Shown in pieces: positions 26,027 through 35,048 of a stretch of 64,000 nt of DNA. Below the pieces are notes generated by a model. It had not been told where the DNA came from, made no database searches, and saw only the letters and a program-made list of their open reading frames with translations. Position numbers and translations under genes: made by a program. Within the stretch, counting starts at the first letter, position 1; the number at the start of each line of letters is the position of its first letter. The stretch is from NCBI RefSeq assembly GCF_001651035.1, contig NZ_LXRG01000054.1:479103-543102 (forward strand), written 5' to 3'. The stretch is from Halomonas sp. ALS9 (GTDB taxonomy: Bacteria > Pseudomonadota > Gammaproteobacteria > Pseudomonadales > Halomonadaceae).

Positions 26027-28302
26027 TACGCACCTCCCTTACGCGCTTGCTGCTCTGGGTCGGCGTTGCGCAAACGGCGCACTTCGGTAACGTTAGGCAA
26101 CTGCTGAATACGCGAGAACAAGCGCCCCAGTGATTCAAGGCCATCGACTTCCAGCGTGATACGCAGTCGGGCAATGCCTTCATCGGTATCGGTTAGCGTG
26201 TTCACCGCCAGCACGTTAACTTTTTCATTACCCAGCAGCCCGGTAACGTCGCGCAACAGACCGGAGCGATCCCAAGCCTGAATTTCAATGGTTACCGGAT
26301 AACGGGTTTGGGCGCGTTCGCCCCACTCCACTTCGATAATGCGCTGGGGCTCATCCAGACGCAATTGTAGAATATTGCTGCAGTCCTGACGGTGAACGGT
26401 CACACCGCGCCCCTGAGTAATAAAGCCAATAATCGGCTCACCGGGCACCGGACGGCAGCAGTTGGCCATACTGGTTTTCAGGTTGCCGACACCCAGCACA
26501 GTGATATCACTTTTGGTGGCCTTGCTGGATTGGCGTTTTGGCTTGGCGAGTAGGCGGTCGAGCTGCTCTTGATCATCGCTTTCACCAAATAGCTGCTGGG
26601 CCTGGTGCAACACTTGACCAATGCGCAAGTCTCCGGCGCCGATGGCGGCGTACATATCATCAGCATTGAGGTAGTTAACCGCCTTGGCCAGCCTGGGCAG
26701 GTCGAGGCCCTCAACGTCCAGGCGGCGCATTTCGCGGTCAAACAGCACGCGCCCTTCGTCTAGATTTTGATCCCGCGCCTGATGCTTGAACCATGCTTGG
26801 ATTTTGGCCCGCGCCCGTGAGGTGCGCACATAGCCCAGGTTGGGGTTTAACCAGTCGCGGCTCGGTCCGCCCTTGGTGGCGGTGAGAATTTCTATCTGCT
26901 GGCCGGTTTTAAGCTTGTAAGTGAGCGGCACGATGCGCCCATTAATTTTGGCACCCCGGCAGCGGTGCCCAATCTCGGTATGCACCCGGTAGGCAAAGTC
27001 GATCGGGGTGGCAATACGCGGCAAATCGATGACGTGGCCGTCGGGGGTAAAGACATAGATACGGTCAGGTGCCACATCGCTGGAGAGCCCTTCTCGCAGG
27101 TCGCCAAAACCACCCACCTCGTCCTGCCACTCCAGTACCTGACGCAGCCAGGCAATTTTCTCTTCGTAGCTACGGCTTTTGGCGTTGGTATCGTGGCCTT
27201 TGTAACGCCAGTGGGCGCACACGCCCAGCTCCGCTTCGTCGTGCATGGCGAAGGTACGAATCTGGATTTCGAGCACCTTGTTTTCTGGCCCCATCACGGC
27301 AGTATGCAGTGACTGGTAGCCGTTCTTTTTGGGGTTGGCGATGTAGTCGTCAAACTCGTTCGGCACGTGATGCCAGCGCGAGTGAATAATGCCCAGTACG
27401 GTGTAGCAGTCGGCTACTTCTGGCACTAGAATTCGCACTGCTCTTACGTCGTGTACCTGAGAAAAATCGATCCGTTTGCGCTTCATTTTACGCCAGATCG
27501 AGTAAATATGTTTGGCCCGACCGTCCACGTCGTAGCGGTGGATGTGCTGCGCTTCCATCAACGCTTTGATGGTTTCTACGACATCGTGGATATAGCGGTC
27601 GCGATCAAGGCGCTTCTCCGCCAACAGTTTGGCAATCGCCTTGTACTCGTCTTCGTGCAAATAACGAAACGATAGGTCTTCCAGCTCCCACTTAAGCTGA
27701 CCGATGCCCAGGCGGTGGGCCAGCGGCGCGTAAATATCGGCAACTTCCCTGGCCACCTGTAAGCTTTTTTCCCGGGGGGCGTCTTTTACTTGGCGTAAGG
27801 CGCAGGTGCGTTCGGCAATTTTGATCAGCGCCACGCGTACATCACCGACCATATTGACCAGCATCTTGCGCAGGTTTTCCTGCTGGTTGTGCTGGCCCAT
27901 CCCATGATCAGGCGCCAGCGGGTAGCTAATAGCGGCCATTTGCAGCACGCCATCAATCAGGCTGGCCACTTCTTCGCCAAAGCGCTTTGATACAGACTCA
28001 AGGCTCAGCAACCCTTCCCTTACGCCACGGTAGAGAACGGCGGCCTCAAGCGTCGCTTGATCTAGCTTCAGTTCGCCTAGGATATCAGCCATTTCCAGAC
28101 CCATGCGAAAGCTAGAGCCTGGCGATAGCCATACGCGATGGGTGCGTGGGGCCTCAAGCTCCAACTTTTCGGCAAGTTCACAGGCAGCGACTAAACGCTC
28201 AGGCTCAGGTAGACGCACATCCTCCTGAAGGCGCGTCAACCATTGCTGTATGTCCACCTTTCCGCTTGTGGTTAGCGGCTGGTCTTCACGCACTTTCACC
28301 AT
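26026..28302 (-). CDS. relA: GTP pyrophosphokinase RelA (ppGpp synthetase I)
   Basis: A 758-residue stringent-response enzyme that makes (p)ppGpp on stalled ribosomes. Domain order is a degenerate HD domain (about 45-200; FGEEVASLIDGVLQMA lacks the hydrolase His-Asp pair), the synthetase domain (YSIWRKMKRKRIDFSQVHD and YIANPKKNGYQSLHTAV), TGS (PDGHVIDLPRIATPIDFAY), a helical and zinc-finger region, and a C-terminal ACT domain (VTIEIQAWDRSGLLRDVTGL). The loss of HD residues marks RelA, not SpoT. The ATG at 28302 matches the family N-terminus better than an in-frame GTG nine bases upstream. It is coupled to mazG. Confidence 0.95.
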   Translation of the reverse strand: MVKVREDQPLTTSGKVDIQQWLTRLQEDVRLPEPERLVAACELAEKLELEAPRTHRVWLSPGSSFRMGLEMADILGELKLDQATLEAAVLYRGVREGLLSLESVSKRFGEEVASLIDGVLQMAAISYPLAPDHGMGQHNQQENLRKMLVNMVGDVRVALIKIAERTCALRQVKDAPREKSLQVAREVADIYAPLAHRLGIGQLKWELEDLSFRYLHEDEYKAIAKLLAEKRLDRDRYIHDVVETIKALMEAQHIHRYDVDGRAKHIYSIWRKMKRKRIDFSQVHDVRAVRILVPEVADCYTVLGIIHSRWHHVPNEFDDYIANPKKNGYQSLHTAVMGPENKVLEIQIRTFAMHDEAELGVCAHWRYKGHDTNAKSRSYEEKIAWLRQVLEWQDEVGGFGDLREGLSSDVAPDRIYVFTPDGHVIDLPRIATPIDFAYRVHTEIGHRCRGAKINGRIVPLTYKLKTGQQIEILTATKGGPSRDWLNPNLGYVRTSRARAKIQAWFKHQARDQNLDEGRVLFDREMRRLDVEGLDLPRLAKAVNYLNADDMYAAIGAGDLRIGQVLHQAQQLFGESDDQEQLDRLLAKPKRQSSKATKSDITVLGVGNLKTSMANCCRPVPGEPIIGFITQGRGVTVHRQDCSNILQLRLDEPQRIIEVEWGERAQTRYPVTIEIQAWDRSGLLRDVTGLLGNEKVNVLAVNTLTDTDEGIARLRITLEVDGLESLGRLFSRIQQLPNVTEVRRLRNADPEQQARKGGA

Positions 28303-28386
28303 GACAATCACTTATCCTTTCAGGGAGACGGTCTCTACACGGCCGTCACCGTGGCTTGATGCGGCGGGGCAACACAGGCCCCCTAG

Positions 28387-28470
28387 CCTTGCAACAGCAG
28401 CCTTGCAACAGCAGCTTTATAACATCCGCTTTATAGCATCAGCTTTTAACATCATTTTTTAACATCAGCT
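28387..28470. repeat. 14-bp tandem array between relA and rlmD
   Basis: Six units of exactly 14 bp run from 28387. The first two are identical (CCTTGCAACAGCAG); the next four are diverged but aligned (CTTTATAACATCCG, CTTTATAGCATCAG, CTTTTAACATCATT, TTTTAACATCAGCT). The array runs through the rlmD stop codon into its last codons and fills most of the 149-bp spacer upstream of relA, where a relA promoter would be expected. Confidence 0.9.
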
Positions 28471-29855
28471 TCAAACAGCATCAGCGTTTCCATATGCGCA
28501 GTGTGAAGGAACATATCCGCAACTGCTACTTGCTTGACCCGGTAACCTGCATGCACAAGATGTGCCGCATCTCGGGCAAGCGTCGCTGGATCACAGGAAA
28601 TATAGACCACTTTGGGCACCGGATGATGGGCCAGCGCTTGGCAAATTGCCTCTGCGCCGCTGCGCGGTGGATCGAGCACCAGCGCATCACTATCACCATG
28701 CACAGTTAACAACTCATTAACGCCGACGGCGTCGCTCAAATCGGCCTGCTGGCCGCTGACCATGAGCTGATTGCGCTTAGCATTTATGGCAATGCGCGCC
28801 ACCATGGCGAGGTTGCCTTCCACCGCATGAACCTCAGCACCTGCGCCCGCCATAGGCAGGCTGAAATTACCGATACCGGCAAACAGATCGAGTAGTTTCT
28901 GCCCTGGTTGTGGCGCTAGCCACTGGAGAATCTGGGCGACCATCTGCTGATTAACCTGGGCGTTAACCTGTAAAAAATCCCCCGGCGCAAAACTTAAGCT
29001 CAGCGGGGGTTGGCCGTTAACGGTTAGCACCTCTTCTAGCGTCGGCGCTGCGCCATGCCAGTGCAGAGCAGGTGTTTCACGCCCCAACCAAGTGCCCAGC
29101 GCTACTCCCTGCTGCTGCGCAAAAGCCTGCCAGCGTTCGGCGTCTTTTCCGTGCTCCTTTAACTGGCGCACCAACACCACCTGGGTTGTAGGCGTTGCCA
29201 ACAGTTCGATATGGCCTACCTGACGCGGAGCCTCCAGGGTTTTCAGTAACTCGCGCAGGGGCGTTAGCAGCTGCTGTAAGGGATCGACCAATACCGGGCA
29301 GCGCTCGATATCCACTAGGCGGTGGCTGTGGGCGGCGCGAAAGCCAAGCCGCGTATTGCCCTGGCTATCAACTTTGACGCCCAGCCGCGCACGGCGACGG
29401 TAGCCTTGATCATCCCCCTGAATTGAGCCGATCTGGTCTAGCGTAATGCCTTGACGCGCAAAGAGGTCGCGCACTACTTCGCGCTTATGGGCACGTTGGG
29501 CATCGATATTCAAATGCTGCAAATCGCAACCACCGCAGTGACCAAAATGCGGGCACGGCGGTGTGACGCGCTGCTCCGATGTCGTCAGCAGTGATTTGAG
29601 ATGCGCTTCGTCAAAGCGCTTGCGGGTGAGGTGAATGGCGACATCCACCTGTTCGCCGGGTAACGCCTGATCAACAAACACGGTTTTACCGTTGGCAGCG
29701 TGGGCAACGCCACGGCCATCGTGGGCCAAGCGTTCAATTACCAAGGGCGATGTACCCTCCGTAGCCGTATGCCGTGTTTTGCCGCCTGGCGTGCCCGCTA
29801 GCCCAGAATGACCTGACGCAGGCCTGGGCGGCCGCCGTTTTCCCAACATGGCCAT
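28452..29855 (-). CDS. rlmD: 23S rRNA (uracil-1939-C5)-methyltransferase RlmD
   Basis: A 467-residue SAM enzyme (formerly RumA) that methylates U1939 of 23S rRNA. It has an N-terminal TRAM domain (ERLAHDGRGVAHANGK-like region about residues 40-95), the [4Fe-4S] cysteines CPHFGHCGGCDLQH, the SAM motif LDLFAGIGNFSLPMAGAGAE, LDPPRSGAE, and the catalytic cysteine in VVYISCDPATLARD. The start is 2 bp after the cysM stop, with AGGAG lying inside the cysM end. The first 35 residues are a basic extension. Its end lies in a 14-bp array. Confidence 0.94.
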   Translation of the reverse strand: MAMLGKRRPPRPASGHSGLAGTPGGKTRHTATEGTSPLVIERLAHDGRGVAHAANGKTVFVDQALPGEQVDVAIHLTRKRFDEAHLKSLLTTSEQRVTPPCPHFGHCGGCDLQHLNIDAQRAHKREVVRDLFARQGITLDQIGSIQGDDQGYRRRARLGVKVDSQGNTRLGFRAAHSHRLVDIERCPVLVDPLQQLLTPLRELLKTLEAPRQVGHIELLATPTTQVVLVRQLKEHGKDAERWQAFAQQQGVALGTWLGRETPALHWHGAAPTLEEVLTVNGQPPLSLSFAPGDFLQVNAQVNQQMVAQILQWLAPQPGQKLLDLFAGIGNFSLPMAGAGAEVHAVEGNLAMVARIAINAKRNQLMVSGQQADLSDAVGVNELLTVHGDSDALVLDPPRSGAEAICQALAHHPVPKVVYISCDPATLARDAAHLVHAGYRVKQVAVADMFLHTAHMETLMLFEADVKK

Positions 29856-29857
29856 GG

Positions 29858-30778
29858 TTATACTCCTGGGGCAAAAAGGCCAGTTGAGAGATAGCGGTCA
29901 CCACGGTCACAGACGATAAACACAATCACCGCATTTTCGGTCTGCTCAGCGATGCGCAGCGCACCCGCTAGACTGCCTCCCGATGAGACCCCGGCCAGAA
30001 TGCCCTCTTCACGGGCCAGACGACGCATATGCTCTTCTGCTTCCTGTTGGCCAATATCCAGGGTGACATCCACCCGCGGCGCTTCAAAAATAGCCGGTAG
30101 GTAAGCTTGTGGCCAGCGGCGAATACCGGGAATGCTAGCGCCATCGGCAGGCTGCAAGCCGACAATTTGAATGGCTGGGTTTTGCTCTTTCAAATAGCGC
30201 GACACGCCCATAATGGTGCCCGTCGTACCCATGGAGCTGACGAAGTGAGTCACTTCGCCACCGGTTTGCTGCCACACTTCGGGCCCGGTGGTGCGGTAGT
30301 GCGCCAGGGGGTTATCCGGGTTAGCGAACTGGTTGAGCGGCTTCCCCTCACCTCTGGCAATCATGCCATCCGCAATATCCCGAGCCTCTTCCATGCCACC
30401 GGCTTTGCTGGCAGAAATTAATTTAGCGCCATAGGCCGCCATTGCCTGCTTACGCTCTTCCGAGGCGTTTTCGGGCATAACCAACACCATCTGATAGCCT
30501 TTAATCGCCGCTGCCATGGCTAACGCAATACCGGTATTGCCTGAGGTTGCCTCAATCAGCGTATCGCCAGGGGTAATATCGCCCCGCGCTTCGGCTTCAT
30601 TGATCATGGAGAGCGCAGGGCGGTCTTTGACCGACCCGGCGGGGTTATTGCCTTCGAGCTTGGCCAACAAGGTATTGTTACGCCCAGCGCTAATGCGCTT
30701 CAGGCGTACTAGGGGCGTGTTGCCAACCACATCTTCTAGCGTGGGATAGCCCTTGAGATAGCCCTTGAGATCGTTCAT
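29858..30778 (-). CDS. cysM: cysteine synthase B
   Basis: A 306-residue PLP enzyme that makes cysteine from O-acetylserine and sulfide or thiosulfate. The PLP lysine is K51 in GNNPAGSVKDRPALSMI, with the substrate loop EATSGNTGIALAMAA and the phosphate-binding GVSSGGSLAGAL near residue 250. The VKDRPA motif, length and position next to rlmD-relA-mazG (as in Pseudomonas) favour CysM over CysK. It is divergent from the GacS-type kinase gene. Confidence 0.93.
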   Translation of the reverse strand: MNDLKGYLKGYPTLEDVVGNTPLVRLKRISAGRNNTLLAKLEGNNPAGSVKDRPALSMINEAEARGDITPGDTLIEATSGNTGIALAMAAAIKGYQMVLVMPENASEERKQAMAAYGAKLISASKAGGMEEARDIADGMIARGEGKPLNQFANPDNPLAHYRTTGPEVWQQTGGEVTHFVSSMGTTGTIMGVSRYLKEQNPAIQIVGLQPADGASIPGIRRWPQAYLPAIFEAPRVDVTLDIGQQEAEEHMRRLAREEGILAGVSSGGSLAGALRIAEQTENAVIVFIVCDRGDRYLSTGLFAPGV

Positions 30779-30868
30779 GAATATTCCTTATCGTCACCGT
30801 TATGCTGCATTATATCGGTGCTGCCTTGGGCTGGACAGGCAACCTCCTTGAATCAACGAGCTCTTTTC

Positions 30869-33634
30869 ATGTCTTTGAACACCCGTCTTCTATTTGCCTT
30901 ACTCGGTTTTCCGCTCCTGGTGTACGCCATGATGGCCGTACTGCTGGTCATACAGAGTGATACACAAGCCCGCGCAGCACAGCAAGAGCGCTTAGAAAGT
31001 GCTGGCGAGTTGCTGGCTCCAAGCCTTACTGACGCGGTTACAGCGGCTGATGCCCAGCGTCTGGAGGCCTTGGCGCGCCAACTGCTCAATATGCAAGAGC
31101 TGCGATCGGTTGCGCTTTTTAATCAACAAGGCGATCGTCTTTTACAGCTGGGGCAATCCAGTTCTCCTCTGCCTAGCGCCCCCGCTGTTAATCAACTGAT
31201 CATGGAGAAGGAAGCTTGGCGGCTACGTTTGCCACTAAATGCTTCTCAGAGCAATGCATACCCGATCAGTACAAGCCAGATTCGAACCAGCCAGCTTCTA
31301 GCAAACGATACTAGCGTTGGCTGGCTAGACATTGAAATGGACACCCGAGCGTTAGCCTTGGGACGCTATAAACTGATTGCCAGCCTCAGCTTAGGCGGCA
31401 TGTTACTTGGCCTGCTGCTATTTTTAGTTGCTTTCGCCATCAGCCGCTATACCACCCGCCCTATTGAAGAAGCCAACCAAGCCCTTTACCGCCTATCCCG
31501 CGGGGACTACCGACTAAGTATGGCACCCTCTAATGCAGCAGAACTTCACCAGCTGAGTAGCCATATTAACGCCCTGGCCGAGCACTTTCAGCAGGCCCAG
31601 CGGAATATGCAAACACAAATCGAGCAGGCTACCAGCGAGCTGCAAGAGTCAATGGAAACCATTGAAGAGCAGAATATCAAGCTCGATCTAGCTCACCGCA
31701 GCGCGCTGCGAGCGAACGCTGTAAAGTCTGAATTTTTAGCCAACATGAGTCATGAGATCCGTACGCCGCTAAACGGCATTATCGGCTTTTGCCGGTTGCT
31801 GGGCCGTTCGTCGCTGGATACACGACAGCAGGAGTGGCTACAGCACGTGCATCGCGCTTGCGACAATCTGCTTATGCTGGTTAACGACGTACTCGACTTT
31901 TCCAAGCTTGAAGCGAATCGCCTCACCCTGGAAGAGGCGGATATCGATATTGTCGCGCTGGTTGACGAAGTGGTAGGGCTGCATGCTCCAGAAGCCCAAC
32001 ATAAACAGCTTCATTTGGTGGCCATGGTATATGACGACGTACCTACACCGCTGACCGGCGACCCACTGCGTATTCACCAAGTATTGAACAACTTAATTGG
32101 CAATGCGCTCAAATTCACCCATGAAGGCGAAGTAATCGTGCGCGTCATGCTGGATAACCTGGAAGGCCAACATGTGGTGCTCAATATCAGCGTCAGTGAC
32201 ACCGGAATTGGCCTAAGCGACGCCCACCAAGAAGCACTGTTTAGCGCCTTTTCTCAAGCAGAGCCCAGCCATTCGCGACAGTTTGGTGGCAGTGGCCTCG
32301 GCCTTACTATTTGCCGACAATTGATTGAACGCATGGGCGGAGAGATTGAGGTGAAGAGCAAACTGGGTAAAGGTACGACCTTTTCTTTCACGCTGCCCAT
32401 GCTGGCTCACAAGGCTATCGAACGGCCACCTGAAATCAGCCTGGCCAATCCGACTATTCGTTTATATGAGACTCACGCACCGACCCGACACGTACTCGAG
32501 CATTTACTGCAGCGCTGGGAAGCACAGCCGATCGCGTTTGATGCCTCTGAGCCAGCGAGACTGCTGATATTAGGGTTGGAACACAGCGACTTTAGTCCCG
32601 AATGGCACTCCCACTGGCAAACGGTGATTGATCAAACGCCCTGCCCCACTTTGGTTTTAGCCAATGGCAACAGTTTTGACCTGCCACCACTGCACTTAAC
32701 CCATGGGGGTGAAACCCTCTACAAACCCTTTTCCCGTGCTCAACTGGTGGCGTCGCTTAAGCAACTCCTCTTACCTGCACTTCTGCCAAATAAAAGCGAC
32801 CAGGAATTACTAGCACTACCAGCGGCATCCCAGTCACTCAAACTATTGATTGTCGACGATAACGCGCCGAACCGAGAGCTGCTCAAAAGTATGCTTGAAG
32901 ACTCAACCCTGCATGTCATTACGGCAGAAAGCGGCCGCCAGGCGCTAGAATTCGCGCGCAACAGTAACGTTGACATGGTGTTAATGGACATTCGTATGCC
33001 AGAAATGGATGGCGTGCAGACCACCCAGGCGCTGCGCCGACTTAGTAGCACCTGGGCCCGCTGCCCGATTATTGCCGTTACCGCCCATGTGCTAAGCAGT
33101 GAGCGTCAGCAGTGGCTCGCGGAAGGCCTTGATGACGTGCTGATAAAACCAATTGACGAGGCACAGTTAGACCAGTTGCTAAAGCGCTTTTTGGGGATTA
33201 CTCATCGGCTGGCCACCAGTAATGCAACGATGTCCTACTTACAGCGCGAAAGCAGTACCAATAATCCACGCTTTAGCCACGAAACTCCCGCCACACTGCC
33301 CGTCGTTGATCTTGAGATAGGCGCACGCCTAGCAGGGGGTAAAGAGTACTTGGCGCGAGAACAGCTAAAACGCCTGATCGACAGTTTGGATGAGAGTGAA
33401 CAGCATATGCGCGCTGCTTTTGCCCAAAAAAACTTACCCACGCTACTCGATTGGGTACATGGACTCAATGGCGCTAGCCGCTACTGCGGTGCGCCTGAGC
33501 TGGCATTGCTGGTCGAGACCCTGGAAACTCGACTACGTACCAGCGGCTTAGACCATGTTGAGGGGCTATTGGAAGACCTCTACCGGGCAATGGCACGGTT
33601 GCGTGCACATCGTCCATTACTGCTTAGACATTAA
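30869..33634 (+). CDS. gacS: hybrid sensor histidine kinase, GacS/BarA type
   Basis: A 921-residue tripartite kinase. It has two transmembrane helices flanking a periplasmic region (about 10-30 and 165-190), HAMP, HisKA with MSHEIRTPLNGIIGF (His about residue 295), HATPase with SGLGLTICRQLIERMGG, a receiver with LLIVDDNAPNRELL and the phosphoacceptor D in LMDIRMPEMDG (about residue 707), and a C-terminal HPt with WVHGLNGASRYCGAPEL (His about residue 863). In GacS/BarA systems this relay activates GacA/UvrY and small RsmY/Z-type RNAs; the partner is not here. An in-frame GTG at 30818 would add 17 residues, but the ATG at 30869 gives a normal membrane-entry start. The stop lies in a 15-bp array. 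Confidence 0.92.
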   Translation: MSLNTRLLFALLGFPLLVYAMMAVLLVIQSDTQARAAQQERLESAGELLAPSLTDAVTAADAQRLEALARQLLNMQELRSVALFNQQGDRLLQLGQSSSPLPSAPAVNQLIMEKEAWRLRLPLNASQSNAYPISTSQIRTSQLLANDTSVGWLDIEMDTRALALGRYKLIASLSLGGMLLGLLLFLVAFAISRYTTRPIEEANQALYRLSRGDYRLSMAPSNAAELHQLSSHINALAEHFQQAQRNMQTQIEQATSELQESMETIEEQNIKLDLAHRSALRANAVKSEFLANMSHEIRTPLNGIIGFCRLLGRSSLDTRQQEWLQHVHRACDNLLMLVNDVLDFSKLEANRLTLEEADIDIVALVDEVVGLHAPEAQHKQLHLVAMVYDDVPTPLTGDPLRIHQVLNNLIGNALKFTHEGEVIVRVMLDNLEGQHVVLNISVSDTGIGLSDAHQEALFSAFSQAEPSHSRQFGGSGLGLTICRQLIERMGGEIEVKSKLGKGTTFSFTLPMLAHKAIERPPEISLANPTIRLYETHAPTRHVLEHLLQRWEAQPIAFDASEPARLLILGLEHSDFSPEWHSHWQTVIDQTPCPTLVLANGNSFDLPPLHLTHGGETLYKPFSRAQLVASLKQLLLPALLPNKSDQELLALPAASQSLKLLIVDDNAPNRELLKSMLEDSTLHVITAESGRQALEFARNSNVDMVLMDIRMPEMDGVQTTQALRRLSSTWARCPIIAVTAHVLSSERQQWLAEGLDDVLIKPIDEAQLDQLLKRFLGITHRLATSNATMSYLQRESSTNNPRFSHETPATLPVVDLEIGARLAGGKEYLAREQLKRLIDSLDESEQHMRAAFAQKNLPTLLDWVHGLNGASRYCGAPELALLVETLETRLRTSGLDHVEGLLEDLYRAMARLRAHRPLLLRH

Positions 33635-33688
33635 GTACTTATGCATTAAGCACTTAGATATTAAGCACTTAGGTATTAAGCATATCGA
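33629..33688. repeat. 15-bp tandem array carrying the gacS stop codon
   Basis: Four 15-bp units start at 33629, 33644, 33659 and 33674: CATTAAGTACTTATG, CATTAAGCACTTAGA, TATTAAGCACTTAGG, TATTAAGCATATCGA. The period is a multiple of three, and each unit has TAA in the gacS frame, so the gacS stop is followed by three further in-frame stops. The array fills the spacer between convergent gacS and acpS. Confidence 0.92.
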
Positions 33689-33708
33689 GCATCAAGCAAA
33701 ACTTAACG

Positions 33709-34098
33709 TTAGCCTTGGGCTTCACGCTCTAATACAACAAAAGCCACCGCGTACTCGACTTCATCGCTCAACGTAACGTGGCTGGTGGTGACACCTGCCG
33801 CTTGCAAGAGCCTTTCGGCTTCGCCGTTAAGAAGGAAATAGGGCTTACCCAGGGCATCGTTCAGCACCTGAATATCACACCACTGCAATCCCTGGCGTAG
33901 GCCCAACCCCAGCGCTTTAACAAATGCCTCTTTGGCAGCAAAGCGTTTGGCCAGAAACGCAGCGGGCTGGGATTTCTGCTGCCAAAGCGCATGCTCTTCG
34001 GGGCCTAGAATACGCTGAGCAAAGCGTGGGCCGTGCCGCTGCATGGCCCGTGTAAAACGTTCAACACGGGCAATATCAGAACCTATACCCACGATCAT
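33709..34098 (-). CDS. acpS: holo-[acyl-carrier-protein] synthase
   Basis: A 129-residue phosphopantetheinyl transferase that converts apo-ACP to holo-ACP. It has the two family signatures: IVGIGSDIARVERF at the N-terminus (metal-binding Asp) and FLAKRFAAKEAFVKALGLGL near residue 50, with SHVTLSDEVEYAVAFVV at the end. It follows pdxJ in the lepA-lepB-rnc-era-recO-pdxJ-acpS operon order common to gammaproteobacteria. The 61-bp spacer to pdxJ contains a 15-bp array. Confidence 0.95.
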   Translation of the reverse strand: MIVGIGSDIARVERFTRAMQRHGPRFAQRILGPEEHALWQQKSQPAAFLAKRFAAKEAFVKALGLGLRQGLQWCDIQVLNDALGKPYFLLNGEAERLLQAAGVTTSHVTLSDEVEYAVAFVVLEREAQG

Positions 34099-34110
34099 TG
34101 CCTAAAACCC

Positions 34111-34155
34111 CTGAACAGAAAAACTCTAAACAGAAAATCCTTAAACAGAAAACAG
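34111..34155. repeat. 15-bp tandem array between pdxJ and acpS
   Basis: Three 15-bp units, CTGAACAGAAAAACT, CTAAACAGAAAATCC and TTAAACAGAAAACAG, begin at 34111, 34126 and 34141. Together they make up nearly all of the spacer between the two genes. Confidence 0.9.
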
Positions 34156-34159
34156 CTGT

Positions 34160-34996
34160 TTAATGCCCGCAGCAGCCATTATGAACATGCTCGGATGAGT
34201 CTGCATGATCGTGGCTATGTTCGTGATCGTGAGCATCGAGGGCCGCCATTAAGCCCGCCTCTTGACCAGCGATAATCAAGCGCTTCATTTCCTGCACGGC
34301 CTCTTTCAGGCCCACAAACAGCGCACGGGCGATAATCGCATGACCAATATTGAGTTCGTTGACGCCCGGCAGCGCCGCAATCGCTTCAACGTTATGGTAG
34401 TGCAAGCCATGACCGGCATTGACCACCAAACCCAGTGAGATAGCGTGAGTCGCAGCGGTGGTTAAGCGATGATACTCCGCATTCGCGTCATCGCTGCCTG
34501 GCCGTGCTTCGGCATAAGCGCCCGTGTGCAGCTCAATCGTCGGCGCCCCGGCGCGCTGGGCAGCGTCAATTTGCTCAATATCAGGATCGATAAACAGGGA
34601 CACATCACAACCCGCCGCGCTCAATCGCTGGCAGGCGCTGGCAATGGCGTCAAAGCCGCCTACAACGTCCAGGCCGCCTTCGGTGGTCAGCTCTTCGCGT
34701 TTTTCCGGCACTAAACAGACATGGGCGGGACGCACCTCTTCGGCCAAAGCCAGCATCTCTTCGGTGACGGCCATTTCCAGATTCATACGCGTATTAAGCA
34801 CTTCTGCCAGAATACGCACATCCCGGGGCTGAATATGTCGCCGATCCTCACGCAAATGCACGGTGATACCGTCAGCACCGGCCTCTTCGGCGACTAGTGC
34901 CGCCTGCACAGGGTCAGGGTAGCGCGTACCTCGGGCTTGGCGAAGTGTCGCGATGTGATCGATATTGACGCCTAACAGTATCCGAGGGGGGTGCAT
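34160..34996 (-). CDS. pdxJ: pyridoxine 5'-phosphate synthase PdxJ with a His-rich tail
   Basis: A 278-residue TIM-barrel enzyme condensing 1-deoxyxylulose 5-phosphate with aminoacetone 3-phosphate to make pyridoxine phosphate. Family features are [16 protein letters not shown] at the start, [13 protein letters not shown], and [15 protein letters not shown] with [14 protein letters not shown] near the end of the barrel. The catalytic domain ends around residue 248. The last 25 residues add eight histidines and two cysteines ([10 protein letters not shown], then NGCCGH), a metal-binding type tail not found in the E. coli enzyme (243 residues). The tail has no known role here; it may store or sense Ni, Zn or Cu. 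Confidence 0.94.
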   Translation of the reverse strand: MHPPRILLGVNIDHIATLRQARGTRYPDPVQAALVAEEAGADGITVHLREDRRHIQPRDVRILAEVLNTRMNLEMAVTEEMLALAEEVRPAHVCLVPEKREELTTEGGLDVVGGFDAIASACQRLSAAGCDVSLFIDPDIEQIDAAQRAGAPTIELHTGAYAEARPGSDDANAEYHRLTTAATHAISLGLVVNAGHGLHYHNVEAIAALPGVNELNIGHAIIARALFVGLKEAVQEMKRLIIAGQEAGLMAALDAHDHEHSHDHADSSEHVHNGCCGH

Positions 34997-35048
34997 AGTG
35001 CCTCCAGCGCAACGATAAGATAAGAGTTTGTGAACATAAAATCAGGAA

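Noticed and set aside
26026..28302. relA as spoT
   Set aside because: The HD hydrolase residues are missing in the N-terminal domain, and neighbours (mazG, rlmD) match relA loci.
33629..33688. Repeat arrays as CRISPR arrays
   Set aside because: Units are 12-19 bp with no spacers between them, and there are no cas genes; they are direct tandem repeats.
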